NCBI GenBank assembly: GCA_963783095.1
Contig: CAWAMR010000002.1
Location: 558,001-622,000, forward strand
Source: CAWAMR01 sp963783095
GTDB lineage: Bacteria > Planctomycetota > Planctomycetia > Gemmatales > Gemmataceae
Length of the DNA stretch: 64,000 nucleotides
Direction: 5' to 3'
A program made the translations under genes and the position numbers. Under the pieces are notes generated by a model. That model was not told where the DNA came from. It saw only the letters and a program-made list of their open reading frames with translations, and ran no database searches. Positions 32,532 through 42,308 of the stretch are shown here, piece by piece (positions within the stretch are counted from its first letter, which is position 1; the number at the start of each line of letters is the position of its first letter).

Positions 32532-33431
32532 GATCGGGCACCATTTCGTCGGCGTGGTAACTCGAGCGCACAAACGGACCGGCCACCACTTGCCGGAAGC
32601 CCATGAGCCTGGCCTTGCGGGCGATGTCGTCGAATTCCGCCGGCGGAACGAAGCGGGCGACGGGAATATGTTTCAGCGTGGGCGCCAGATACTGTCCCAG
32701 TGTTAGAATATCGCAGTCGATGTCGCGCAGGTCGGCGAGCACGTCGAAGAGTTCGTCGATCGTCTCGCCGATGCCGAGCATCAGGCCGCTTTTGGTGATG
32801 ATGTCGGGGGCGCGCTGCTTGACGTGAGCGAGCAGATCGAGGCTGCGGCGATAGTCCGCCCGGCCGCGAACCTTGCGATAAAGACGGGGCACCGTCTCCA
32901 TGTTGTGGTTATAAACTTCCGGCGTGCGCTCGACAGGACGCGATCGATCGCGGCAGGATCGCCGAGAAAATCGGGCGTCAGGACTTCCACTGCCGAGCCG
33001 GTTCGCGCGCGCACCGCCAGAATGCAGCGATAGAAATGGTCTGCTCCGCCATCGGGCAAATCGTCCCTGGTTACCGAGGTGATGACGACGTGTTTCAAGC
33101 CGAGCCGATGTGCTGCTTCCGCAACCCGGTCGGGTTCATCATCTTCGAGTTCGAGGGTTTCGCCTCTGGGAGTCGAGCAGAAGCCGCAAGGACGGGTACA
33201 GACATTCCCCAGGATCATGAAAGTGGCCGTGCGCCTGGAATAGCACTCCGGACGATTGGGGCAGCGGGCGTTCTCGCAGACGGTTTCGAGCTTTAACTCG
33301 CGCAGTAATTCGTGCGTAAAGAAGTTGCCGTTGCCTTTGGGCAAGGTGCGCTTTAACCACGCCGGGAGCCGGCGATGGGAAACTTCCTCGACCGGTTTTG
33401 GCACTTCAGGCAGGACGGTTAACGGCTGCAT
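32506..33431 (-). CDS. lipA: Lipoyl synthase, one frameshift
   Basis: The start MQPLTVLPEVPKPVEEV at 33431 is chosen as the first sensible Met; it overlaps the lipB 3' end by 26 nt. It has both Fe-S sites: CENARCPNRPEC near residue 50 (auxiliary cluster) and the radical-SAM CTRPCGFC near 75. Then DEPDRVAEAAHRLGLKHVVI, SVTRDDLPDGGADHF, and after a shift near 32925 TPEVYNHNMETVPRLYRKVR, KSGLMLGIGET and LTLGQYLAPT. It inserts the two sulfurs of lipoic acid. The frame break lies in highly conserved sequence, so it is probably a sequence error. Confidence 0.92.
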
Positions 33432-34152
33432 GCACAACTGCTTTCTGAGACAGGGCCGGATGATGATGGAACACGGAAACGCGCTCGAAGGCAAACGAGT
33501 CCGCAAATGCTTCGAGGAGCCTTTGGCGAACCGTGCTGGTACGGATCGGCAATCTGCGTTCGCGTTCGATCGAAGTCATCGGTCGAGGTTCGCCATCGCA
33601 TTGAACCCATCGGAACAGTTCCAGATCGGGATCGATATTCAAGGTAAAACCGAAGTAGCTCACCCAGTCCCGCACGGCAACACCGACATGGGCAATTCTT
33701 CGGCCGGCCACCCAGACTCCACCCCGATCGGGAAGCACTTCCGCGGATATATCCAACGATAGCAAAACCTTGCAAATTAGCCCATGAATCCGCTCGATAT
33801 ATTCTTGCAGGTTGAGCTTCGCCGGATCGAGAGAGATTATCGAATAAGCGGCCAGTTGGCCCGGTGCGTGCAAGAGACAGCCTGCCCCCCGATTCACCCA
33901 GCGAATCGGCCAGCGTCGGCTCCGATATTCCTCGGCATCGAGCAGCAGATGACCGATGCTGCCTTCTCTGCCAATGGTGATTGCTTCGGAATGCTCACAA
34001 AGAATCAATACGCCTGAGGAGCGGTCGCCGGAAACCTCGAAGACGAGGCGACGCTGGAAGGCAAGGATCGCCTCGAAATCGACGCGCCCCAGCAGATACG
34101 CGTGCAGCACGCGCTCGTTGGGACTCGAATTATGGTGTAGCGATCCGAACAT
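33406..34152 (-). CDS. lipB: Octanoyltransferase (LipB-type) with atypical active-site Lys
   Basis: Start MFGSLHHNSSPNERVL (34152): the longer open frame upstream runs through a dispersed repeat. Motifs: ILCEHSEAITIGREG, WVNRGAGCLLHAPGQL (RGG..THGPGQ in homologs), VAGRRIAHVGVAVRDWVSYF, and VQCDGEPRPMTS with the acyl-carrying Cys. The conserved Lys in the GxKI motif is Arg here. It transfers octanoate from ACP to lipoyl domains. It is first in a four-gene overlapping operon (lipB, lipA, lipoyl-like, tmk). Confidence 0.82.
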   Translation of the reverse strand: MFGSLHHNSSPNERVLHAYLLGRVDFEAILAFQRRLVFEVSGDRSSGVLILCEHSEAITIGREGSIGHLLLDAEEYRSRRWPIRWVNRGAGCLLHAPGQLAAYSIISLDPAKLNLQEYIERIHGLICKVLLSLDISAEVLPDRGGVWVAGRRIAHVGVAVRDWVSYFGFTLNIDPDLELFRWVQCDGEPRPMTSIERERRLPIRTSTVRQRLLEAFADSFAFERVSVFHHHPALSQKAVVHAAVNRPA

Positions 34153-34264
34153 TGAAAAAACAAGATCCTTTCGTTCGCTATGTGTTCGCCACCGGCGATC
34201 TCTGAAGTTGCGATTGCAAAATTCTCGAGGACAACCCAAGGTCATGCTAACCCGAAGCGCAAGT

Positions 34265-34440
34265 TCTGACGTTGCGCTATCAAAACTCCTCGACGAATTG
34301 CAAGGGGCTGGTAGACCGACGCATAAGCAAGGGTTGACCGCCAATTTCCCGAGGGTCCTTCCCTCGCTAACGCGTCGGGCTGCCATCGTCTGGGCCGTTA
34401 CGACTCCGATTGCCTCAGAGCGCAACTTCAAAACTTGCGC
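34265..34440. repeat. Dispersed MITE-like repeat, copy 2 (reverse)
   Basis: Ends GCGCAACTTCAAAACTTGCGC, the reverse complement of the start of copy 3, and begins with a related ACGTTGCGCTATCAAAACTC. Its terminal inverted repeats enclose CCGACGCATAAGC and GCGTCGGGCTGCC words shared with copies 1 and 3. It lies directly upstream of lipB and produces a false N-terminal extension of that frame. The rest of the 34153-34586 gap shows nothing else. Confidence 0.6.
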
Positions 34441-34586
34441 TTTGAGTAGCGTCCAGCATTCGGAACCTGGCCGGCTACTCGGAGCCCCCAGGCCACGGTC
34501 CTGCCCATGTAAACCGATTAAACGCTGCCGGCACTAAATAAGCAGAGTCATTCGCCAAGAGATTATCACAGTAGTATGGATCGTTT

Positions 34587-34742
34587 GCTAGCCCGATATT
34601 CCGCACCCCTGATTGCGAGGCTCGAAGGTGCTCATTTGAAGTGCTAAATACTATATCGGCGGAGTCAACTTGACTCGGCCAATACAGTGATTTAGAGCAC
34701 CAAATACCCCTTCAAATTAGGGGTGCGGAATATCGGGCTAGC
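34587..34742. repeat. 156-bp palindromic element with perfect 24-bp terminal inverted repeats
   Basis: 34587-34610 (GCTAGCCCGATATTCCGCAC plus CCCT) and 34719-34742 are exact reverse complements; inner words (GTGCTAAATAC / GATTTAGAGCAC) are also inverted, so the entire element can fold. No open frame. It overlaps the 3' end of the adjacent TIGR02996 gene, whose last residues (ARYSAPLI) come from the repeat. A MITE is the best description. Confidence 0.75.
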
Positions 34743-35254
34743 ATCGTGATAATCTTCGGGTCAGTTCCGCCGTAACGCAGATCCCCCACACAGCATACCT
34801 GCATGGCCGAACAAGCACGCTCGATCTCGGAACTAGTTTCAGGCTGTCGGACGAAGTATGTAGTCTGGTTGTGAACTCCCAGCGGAGCTAACAAATCTGG
34901 TGCCTCCACTTCCGGTGCCTCACACGCCAGACATTGCCCGCAAGTGTAGAAAGGTCCGGCGGCTGTCAGCGGGCACCGTTCCGGGCGCATGGTTGGCTCG
35001 TCAATCTCCATATGAATGCGGCAAAGCGCAGCCACCCAACGTACATCCCGTTGTTTTGCCAGGACTCCCAATCGGCGCTGAAGGGTTTTATACTGCGGAG
35101 CCGACTCTGACATTCTGCGCAATTGGCTTTCAAGCCTAAGAAACTCGGATCGGGCATCGCCCCGCTCTTCGAGCCAATCGGCATAGACGAGGCGAGTTAT
35201 CTCAACATCAGGAGCCTCGCGAATCGCAAGTTCAAATGCTGCGTCGTCGCCCAT
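34712..35254 (-). CDS. TIGR02996 domain-containing protein
   Basis: 180 aa. The N-terminal leader ELAIREAPDVEITRLVYADW, LEERGDARSEFLRLE is the TIGR02996 repeat-companion domain typical of Gemmata-type planctomycetes. The rest contains Cys pairs (CGQCLAC) and a segment ERACSAMQVCCVGDLRYGG. The C-terminus ends inside a palindromic insertion, so the original protein may have been longer. The role is unknown. Confidence 0.75.
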   Translation of the reverse strand: MGDDAAFELAIREAPDVEITRLVYADWLEERGDARSEFLRLESQLRRMSESAPQYKTLQRRLGVLAKQRDVRWVAALCRIHMEIDEPTMRPERCPLTAAGPFYTCGQCLACEAPEVEAPDLLAPLGVHNQTTYFVRQPETSSEIERACSAMQVCCVGDLRYGGTDPKIITMLARYSAPLI

Positions 35255-35344
35255 ACACGATCCTCCTTCCCGGACCCGAACTCTTCCGTTCGATTATTCA
35301 TAGTTTAGCAATGCAACCACGAGCGACAAAGGCGGACTTTTTTC

Positions 35345-37071
35345 ATGCCGAACCTGCGCTGGCTTTGTTCACCTTTACCCTGTGCGCTGATTCTCTGTCT
35401 CGCAAATGCCTTCAAACCGCCGGTCATCGATGATCCGGCCTATCTTTGGTACGCCCGGCAAATTCAGCAAACTCCTCTTGAGCCGTTCGGCCCACCGCCT
35501 GACGGATTTCCTCTCATCTGGTATCACCAAAAACAAGGCGCTTTCTCGCTGTTGACGCCCATGGTCGTGCCGTATTACCTGGCCGTCGGGATGCAATGCT
35601 TCGGCGAAAACATCGTCGCATTAAAGCTCTGGCTCCTGCCGTTCTGTTGGTTGTTTACCGCCTCGCTCTTTGCGCTCTTGCGCCGGTTTGCTCTAGGATG
35701 GGAAAGTCCTCTGCTCATCATGACCGCCATCTCGCCGACCTTCCTGCCCAGCGTCAATCTGATGATCGATCTCCCTGCGATCGCGCTTGGATTGGCAGCA
35801 ATCGTTTTGTTCTTTCGGGCCATCCAGTCACCGAAAACGAATTATTATTTGATCGTGCTGTCCGGGCTTGGCGCAGGGCTGGCAGCGCAGACGAAATATA
35901 ACGCCGCTGTGGCCACGGCCGCAATTCTTTGGGCCGGGATTGTCTATCGTCGAAAAGTAGCTGCTATCCTTGTGGTGATTCTTTCTGTCGCGGTTTTTGT
36001 GGACTGGGAGCTGTATTTGCGGAGCGTTTACGGCGAATCTCATTTTCTAGCCCAGCTCGAAGCGCGACGATTCAAACCGCCGGAAGTGGACACCGATGCG
36101 AGTCGATTCGCCCGGCTCCTTGCGGAAACCGATCTGTTTATCGACAAGAAATCCGAATTTTTCTCGCCGCTGATGGGCTATCTCGGCGGTTTGTTGCCGG
36201 CGCTGGCCTTGCTCGCGGGAGCAGCGCTTCGGCTCCCTTACCCCATCATCCGCTGGGGCGCGATATGGGTGGTGTTCGGTTTTGTGCTAATGGCCCTGGT
36301 GCCCAATCAATGGTCGGTCTATTCCGCGATGAATACGACCAGGAAGAAGTCACCCTCGGCACGATTTTCTTTTCCATTACCAGCATCACACTCGTTTTCG
36401 GACTGTTCGCGGTGTCCGGCTATCTCGGCATTCGCGGCTGGAGTCAGTTCCGGCCCCGCTTGCGACGCGATCCCGCTACTTGGTTTCTGATCGGCTGGCT
36501 GTGGCTGGAAGTCGCCGGGTACTTTGTGCTCTCGCCCTTTGCTGCCGCCCGCCGAGTGATGGGTCTGGCACTCGCGGCCACGTTATTGGTCGGCAGGCTT
36601 CTGTCAAGAACCTGTCGAAGCGAGCAAACTCACCCAACAGCGCGCGTGCCGATCGTTCTTGGAATCGCACTGGGAATCTTCTTCGGAACGGTTGATTTTC
36701 TGGATGGGCTGCCCGAGGCCCGCGCACCGAGGGCGGCAGTAGAATGGATTCGCCAACAGCCTGGCGGCGATCGAGCGATCTGGTTCGCCGGGCATTGGGG
36801 GTTTCAATATGCCGCCGAGCGGGCAGGAGCCAAACCGATCTTTCCGGGCGAATCGGAGCCGGGACACGGGGATTGGCTGATTCTTCCGGAAGGGTATCGT
36901 CCCCACGCACAAGAGATTGCAGTCTTGCAACAGAGCGTAGAGCTTCGACTCATCATGGTCTGGAAGGTTCCGATGGGGCTGCGCACGATCCCCGATTACT
37001 ATTGCGGATACATGCCGATGCGCCATCATGAAGGTGAGAGGGTGGTGGTGCGGGTATATCGGTGGAAGTGA
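35345..37071 (+). CDS. Glycosyltransferase family 39 / ArnT-like membrane protein, one frameshift
   Basis: About 575 aa. The first transmembrane segment is followed by VIDDPAYLWYARQI, whose acidic pair is the expected catalytic site of GT-C enzymes; IWYHQKQGAF and about nine further membrane helices (LLIMTAISPTFL, LGLAAIVLFFRAI, AAILVVILSVAVFVDWELYL, LVPNQWSVYSAMN) follow. Near 36340 a one-base indel shifts to the frame VTLGTIFFSITSITLVFGLF, FLIGWLWLEVAGYFVLSPFA and a soluble C-terminal region. It probably transfers sugars from lipid carriers at the membrane. The acceptor is unknown. Confidence 0.8.
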
Positions 37072-37199
37072 CAAGGTGATAAGATGACAAGGTGATAAGA
37101 TGACAAGGTGATTGTTGAGCATGTTAGAATGTTGATTGATGTCAAGCGATGACGGTTTTGTCAGCTTGTCACCCTGTCACCCTGTCACCCTGTCATCGC
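37070..37199. repeat. Octamer tandem repeats with inverted partner
   Basis: TGACAAGG and TGATAAGA units alternate at 37070-37112; reverse-complement-like TGTCACCC units occur at 37165-37195. There is an imperfect long hairpin between the glycosyltransferase and HEAT-repeat genes. Confidence 0.7.
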
Positions 37200-37308
37200 C
37201 TGCCCGATTGTCGCTAGGCTACAGCACCTTTTTCCTGCATACTTTATCTTGGTACATTCTTTTTCACGACACGGATTGTCCGACATTTGTTGTAACACCA
37301 GGTGACCC

Positions 37309-38814
37309 GTGAAGCTGATTCGTATCTTATCCATCCTCGGTCTCGTCGCTTTGGCTCTGAGCACCACGCCGGTGCGCGGGCAAACCATCACGACCAAGAT
37401 GGTCCTGGACGCCCTGCGCAGCGACTCCGTGGACCGGCAAAAAGCCGCCATTGCCTATCTAAGTGAAGGTGCCATCAAAACCGTCAAGGCCGAGGCGATT
37501 CGCGGAGATTTGTTGAAGCTCTTCCAGCGTACCAACGATCTCACCGTGAAGGGGGCGATCGTCCGGGTACTGGCGCAAATTCCCGACTTCCCGATTGACT
37601 TCGCCGAGAAGTTCAAGCCTTATCTTCGGTCTGCTTCGGTTGAGATTCGCCGGGGAGCCGCCAACGGCGTGGCCAGTGTCGTGAAGACACTGATTCCCAG
37701 CGAAATTCGCAATATCGCTCCCGTTGTCGGCGTGGACCTGGTGGCCGGCTCAGGCGTCTGGGTGCAACTGAATTCCAGTTTTATCGCCTTTGAAGATGCG
37801 TGCACCCATTTCCTGCCTCTGGCCGATATGGCCCTGCGCGATTCGGATAGCGAGGTTCGTCTGGCCGGTACCGATGCGATTCGCCATATCGGTGTAACGA
37901 TTTCCAATTCGCTGCCCCACCCTGCTTCGATCCGGGACAATGAGCGGGTCATCAACATCGACGACAATCGGCGCATCTGGATCGCTCTGCTGCCGACGAT
38001 GGAACGCCTCAACGCTGTGACCCCCGATCTTCGCTTTGCCATGTTGGATTCATCGGTCGAGACTCGAAAAGGTGCAGCCCTTGCCGCCAGTGCAGTTTGT
38101 TCCGCAAAAAGGCTGGCCTATGCGACGCGAACGTATCAAATGGACACCTTCGAGGGGACATTGCCTGAGCCTGCCAATCCGTTCGCCACCGGCATCCGCA
38201 ATCTTCTGCCCCACCTGGTTGCCCAGCTCAAAGACCGGTCGCCCGAGGTTCGCCTGACCGCAATGGAAGCCGTTGAGTTTCTGGAAAACGACGCCATGCC
38301 GGAGATCGACGGCGTGGTGGCAGCATCGAAGGATTCCTCGGTATTTGTCCGATGGGTGGCAGCTCGATCGCTTGGCAAGATGGTGCCGAAAACTCCCCTC
38401 ATGGAAGATGGTGCAAAAGCCATCGCCGCGCTGGGAGAAATGCTGAGCGACGTGGACATCGATGTTCGCAAGGCAGCGCTCACGGCACTGTCGATCAACG
38501 GCACGCGCACGCGCGGCGCACTGGATGCGGTTCTGGCCAGTGCGAGTACCGGGACGGATATTGAAGTCCGCTTACAGGCGCTGAAAACTCTGGAGACATT
38601 GAAGGGCGATTCGACCAAGGTCGTTCCCGTCCTGATTCGCGTCCTTGCCGACGATGAAGTTCGCATTCGCCGCGAAACAGCGGGTGACTTGGGGCGTTTG
38701 GGAGGCGCTGCAAAATCGGCAATACCGGCACTGATGCAAGCCCTGCGCAACGAGAATATCGATGTCCGCAAGACTGCAGCAGAAGCAATTTTGCTGATCG
38801 GGCAGGGACGGTGA
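37309..38814 (+). CDS. Secreted HEAT-repeat protein
   Basis: 501 aa, GTG start at 37309 preceded by AGGTG. Signal peptide MKLIRILSILGLVALALS with cleavage near VRGQ. HEAT or PBS-lyase-like repeats make up the remainder: DSVDRQKAAIAYL, LTVKGAIVRVLAQI, ASVEIRRGAANGVASV, SEVRLAGTDAIRHIG, PEVRLTAMEAVEFL, DIDVRKAALTALSINGT, VRIRRETAGDLGRLGGAAKS and ENIDVRKTAAEAILLIG. It is a helical scaffold probably located in the periplasm. No catalytic motif is seen. Confidence 0.85.
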   Translation: MKLIRILSILGLVALALSTTPVRGQTITTKMVLDALRSDSVDRQKAAIAYLSEGAIKTVKAEAIRGDLLKLFQRTNDLTVKGAIVRVLAQIPDFPIDFAEKFKPYLRSASVEIRRGAANGVASVVKTLIPSEIRNIAPVVGVDLVAGSGVWVQLNSSFIAFEDACTHFLPLADMALRDSDSEVRLAGTDAIRHIGVTISNSLPHPASIRDNERVINIDDNRRIWIALLPTMERLNAVTPDLRFAMLDSSVETRKGAALAASAVCSAKRLAYATRTYQMDTFEGTLPEPANPFATGIRNLLPHLVAQLKDRSPEVRLTAMEAVEFLENDAMPEIDGVVAASKDSSVFVRWVAARSLGKMVPKTPLMEDGAKAIAALGEMLSDVDIDVRKAALTALSINGTRTRGALDAVLASASTGTDIEVRLQALKTLETLKGDSTKVVPVLIRVLADDEVRIRRETAGDLGRLGGAAKSAIPALMQALRNENIDVRKTAAEAILLIGQGR

Positions 38815-38816
38815 AA

Positions 38817-38950
38817 AGTGGTCAGTGGTTAGTGGTCAGTGGTCAGACAATGCAAAGACAAGAAATCCCTATCGGTTTGGCATTTTCTGACCACTGACCA
38901 CCACACTATGCGAGCATTGCATTTTCTTACCACTGATCACTGACCACTAT
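38817..38950. repeat. GGTCAGT heptamer repeats with inverted partners
   Basis: Units GTCAGTG/GTTAGTG at 38821-38846 are followed by TGACCACTGACCAC (38887-38901) and ACCACTGATCACTGACCACT (38930-38949). It is nearly the same element as 42206-42293, and both contain GCATTTTCTGACCACTGA or a close variant. Confidence 0.75.
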
Positions 38951-41385
38951 CATGGACTTGTTGCTTTCATCAACCCGCGATTCAGATTGGTGATGTCGAT
39001 TCTCTGAAGGGCGGGACGCTGGCGATCGCCTCGTTCGTAGAGATCCTCCAGAAGTACCGATATTTTCGGCGTCAAGACTTTCTTGAAAACTTCCCTCTGG
39101 TTCACTTTCACGGTAATGGGCTTGGCGAAATCGATCATTCCCTTGCCGATCGAGACGGTGAGTTGATTCACACCCAGCGCCGACACGGTGATCAAGTTCC
39201 CTTCCACAATCCGCCCTGTGAGATGTGCGGGCCCAAACTTCTTGGCCTGTGGAAACTGGTGCTGACGGGGAATATCCTCGGTACTGAGCCAGTAAAAGCG
39301 ATTGTCACAGGGCCGCATGGTATGAAAAGGCAAAGCTTCCGAGCCGGCTGCGGAAGTCGCCGCCCATCGGGTCTTCCGGCTCATCCAGTCGAATACGTAG
39401 GGCAATTCCTCATTGAAAGTGTCGCTGCCGCGGCCCTTGTAGGAGATGCACAATGCCGGGAATCCGAGCCTCATCCAGTCGGTGTAGACTCGGCGCACCG
39501 TTGAGAATCGCGTCGCCGCACAGTGGCCCATGACCAGGTAAACGGGCAGGTATTGGAAGTTTGTCCAGTATTTCCCAAGCGTTAGGAATTCGTGGCTCGG
39601 AGCCGGGCACAATGGAATGACGCCGGCGAACAAATCGGGGTGCCCCGCCGCCACATTGAGCGCCATGGTCCCCCCATTGCCGTAGCCCATGAGAAAGACC
39701 CTGTCGGAATCGATCTGGAAACTTCGGCGCAGTGTGCCGGAGCAATCCGGTGACGATAGCCATCGATTCGGGCGTATTTTCGTAATCCTCACCCTCCCAA
39801 TCGACGATGGCGACAACCTGGCCGTTCTTGGCCGCGAAATCGCCGATCTTTTCGAGAATCTCCTGAGCCTTTTGTCCTTTATCGGGAAGCACCAGCAACA
39901 GTGGATAGGGCCGTCCATGCTGGTACTCCGGCGGCAGTTGCAATGTGTACTTCACCGGGCCGCCGAACGCGGGAATAGTCTCCGTTTTCTGCACAACCGG
40001 TTCCACAGGCAAATCGGCCTGCGCGATCGGCGGCGGCAATAGCGCGATCAGTTGTTCCAGCTCGTCGTATTTCAAAGCCTTGGGATCCTGCTCGTAATCG
40101 GCCAGGATTGCCGCCCGCTTGCCGGGAACATCGCAGCGCAGATATTTCATGGCCATATCGCGGGCGAACAGCAACTTTCGGGTGAACTCAACGTCGGTCT
40201 GTGCGGAGTTTTGTCCTTGCAACCATCCTGAGATGCCGACCGCGGCGATCTGTGTAGGCTGGTAGAGCGGCTTTTTTCCGGCTTTGAGATCGCGTTCCGA
40301 CTGGGCAGCCTGGGTAACGAACTCCTTGAGTCGATCGACGGTATCGAGATGAACCTCGTTGCGAATGGCCTCCAGAGCATCGCCCAGATCGGCGTTTGCG
40401 CCTTTCATGTCCGCCCGCAGCGCGCTCAAATAGCGCGCTTGGCATCGTTGAACTTCTGCACGGATGACTCATACTCGACCTTGATCGCCAGCACTTTATC
40501 CGCAAGTTTTCGAGGCAATTGTTCGTTGGGCGGCAGCTTCTTCAGCGTTGCCAGAGCGTAACTGTGCCGGCCCGAATCCTTGGCTCGTTCCACGTCGGCG
40601 ACCAGACGTTCCTGGCGGATTTCCAGGATATCCTTGCGCAGATCCTCCGCACGTTTGGTTTCTTGCGGCAGATCCTTGACGAGCTGCTTGATCTCGTCCT
40701 CGGCTTCGTTCAACCAGTCAGCCTGGATCAGGAAGCGAATAATTTTGCCGCGCTTATCGACATCGGGCTGCCCTTTTTTCTCGATCAATTCGGGATGGGT
40801 GGAGAGAAGTTTCCGCACGCGCTCATAGCCAAGTTCGCGCGTCAGATAGTAGCGCCTCCACAGGTGCGTTGTCGAATCGATCATCACGTAGTGCGGCGTG
40901 AGAAGTACCAGTTGCTGCTTGATTATTACGGGGGCGCGCTCATCCGTGCCGAACGTCAAGTCTCGTCGCCAGCCAGCGTTAAACTCCGTCTGGCCCCTGT
41001 AAATCAGGATTTTGCGAAGCCCTTCAGCACCCGTCACATACTTCTCATGAGTCAGGCGGATGTCGTCTTGAAACTTGTTGAAATTGTTGACGTCGCCGAC
41101 CGCCTTGTAACTGGCGCTGAAAATGGTAAACCGGGCTCCATCGTCGATGGTGGTAAAACCGTTCCCTTTCTCCACGACAATGTCCTGACCGGTACGTGGA
41201 TCGGTAATGACCATTTTTTCCTTGTTCAGTTTCCCGTGAATCGCGTAACCATCTTTAAGAATCAGCACATCCGCTCTGGGCCGGGATGCCGACCCGGTCA
41301 GAACCAGGATTACGGAAAAAAAGCTCCCGAACAGGAAGGGTCTGCACCGGCGGTTGAGCGGAATTCGGCTGGGTCGGTTTGACAT
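38950..41385 (-). CDS. Large secreted alpha/beta-hydrolase-like protein, two frameshifts
   Basis: Start MSNRPSRIPLNRRCRPF at 41385, with a long signal helix (FGSFFSVILVLTGSA). The N-terminal half, VLILKDGYAIHGKLNKEK, is a beta-rich domain plus coiled helices (DEIKQLVKDLPQETKRA). Frame shifts near 40440 and 39730 join it to a hydrolase domain: PPEYQHGRPYPLLLVLPDKG, VVAIVDWEGEDY, DSDRVFLMGYGNGGTMALNV, FAGVIPLCPAPS and YKGRGSDTFNEELPYVFDWM. The nucleophile elbow is GYGNGG, with Gly where a hydrolase needs Ser, so catalysis is doubtful. About 811 aa. The family is known in planctomycetes as peptidase-like. Confidence 0.75.
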
Positions 41386-41654
41386 GGGATCACGCGAAAA
41401 ATAGTTAGAGGTAACGGAACCAGGCACGCGTTGTATCTCTTCCCCACACCGATTGTACAGCATCTCGGGTCTAATGAACCAGAGGATTCCGCAAGTAAGG
41501 TGTTGAATGCGGGGGGCTAAAGGAAGAAAATAGACAAGAGTTCCAGGTTCCCATGTAAAACCATCGAGGCCGGAGTTTTGTTGGCTTCCGGCCAAGGTTT
41601 TCCGAAAGTTTTCCGGTTTTCTCAACGAACCTGGAACCGCTGAGCGAGCTGACC

Positions 41655-42207
41655 ATGCCGATTCGCTTTCGTTGTGTTTACTGCGACAAGTTGCTGGGAA
41701 TCGCCCGCCGAAAGGCCGGGGCTGTCGTGAATTGCCCACATTGCAGCGAAAAACTCATCGTCCCAACACCGGATGAAGGCCCCGATACCGAAGGCGCGCA
41801 AGCGGAAGAAATTCCCCAAAAAGAAATTCAGCAGGAAGCGGTCTATGCACCCGCGCACGACGGCGGACAATTATTCGAGCGCAGCGATTTCGAGGCACTG
41901 TTACAACCTGAACCCACGTTTCAGAACAATCAGCCGGAAGAATCGGCACCAGCGCCGGAAAATCCAAGAAAGAAATCGAAGTCCAATCGCGCTCCACCGG
42001 TACCTCCCAGTCCGCTGGATTTCGACGTCGGCGATGTTCCTTCCCCCCCTTGCTCCGATTCCTCTGGATGAAGCGCCCCAACTTGATCGGCCCACGGAAG
42101 GGCTTTTCATTTCCCGCTCCCGCGCAACCTGGATCAGCGTGATCGCGGTCCTGGTTCTGGCAGGAACATTCGCCCTGGGGGTTGTGGTGGGAAAGGTCTT
42201 AAAATAG
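41655..42207 (+). CDS. Zinc-ribbon protein with C-terminal membrane helix, one frameshift
   Basis: MPIRFRCVYCDKLLGIARRK and VVNCPHC form two CxxC knuckles (residues 7-30) of a zinc ribbon. A long acidic/Pro-rich linker follows. A run of seven C at about 42044 marks a one-base shift into the frame PLAPIPLDEAPQ, then a terminal helix WISVIAVLVLAGTFALGVVV before a Lys-rich end. It resembles planctomycete zinc-ribbon membrane proteins of unknown function, with the ribbon in the cytoplasm. About 184 aa. Confidence 0.7.
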
Positions 42208-42293
42208 TGGTCAGTGATCAGTGGTCAGTGGTCAGTAAATACCCGACGGTCCTTTGTCTTCGCATTTTCTGACCACTGATCACTGACCACTAT
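42206..42293. repeat. GGTCAGT heptamer repeats with inverted partner
   Basis: GTGGTCAGTGATCAGTGGTC on the left and TGACCACTGATCACTGACCA on the right are reverse complements around a 30-nt centre. It ends 15 nt before the phosphofructokinase start. Confidence 0.75.
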
Positions 42294-42308
42294 TCACGGA
42301 GTGAACGA

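Noticed and set aside
34153..34431. N-terminal extension of the LipB frame
   Set aside because: Encodes repeat-derived peptide also seen at 22.75 and 53.77 kb; the family start is at 34152.
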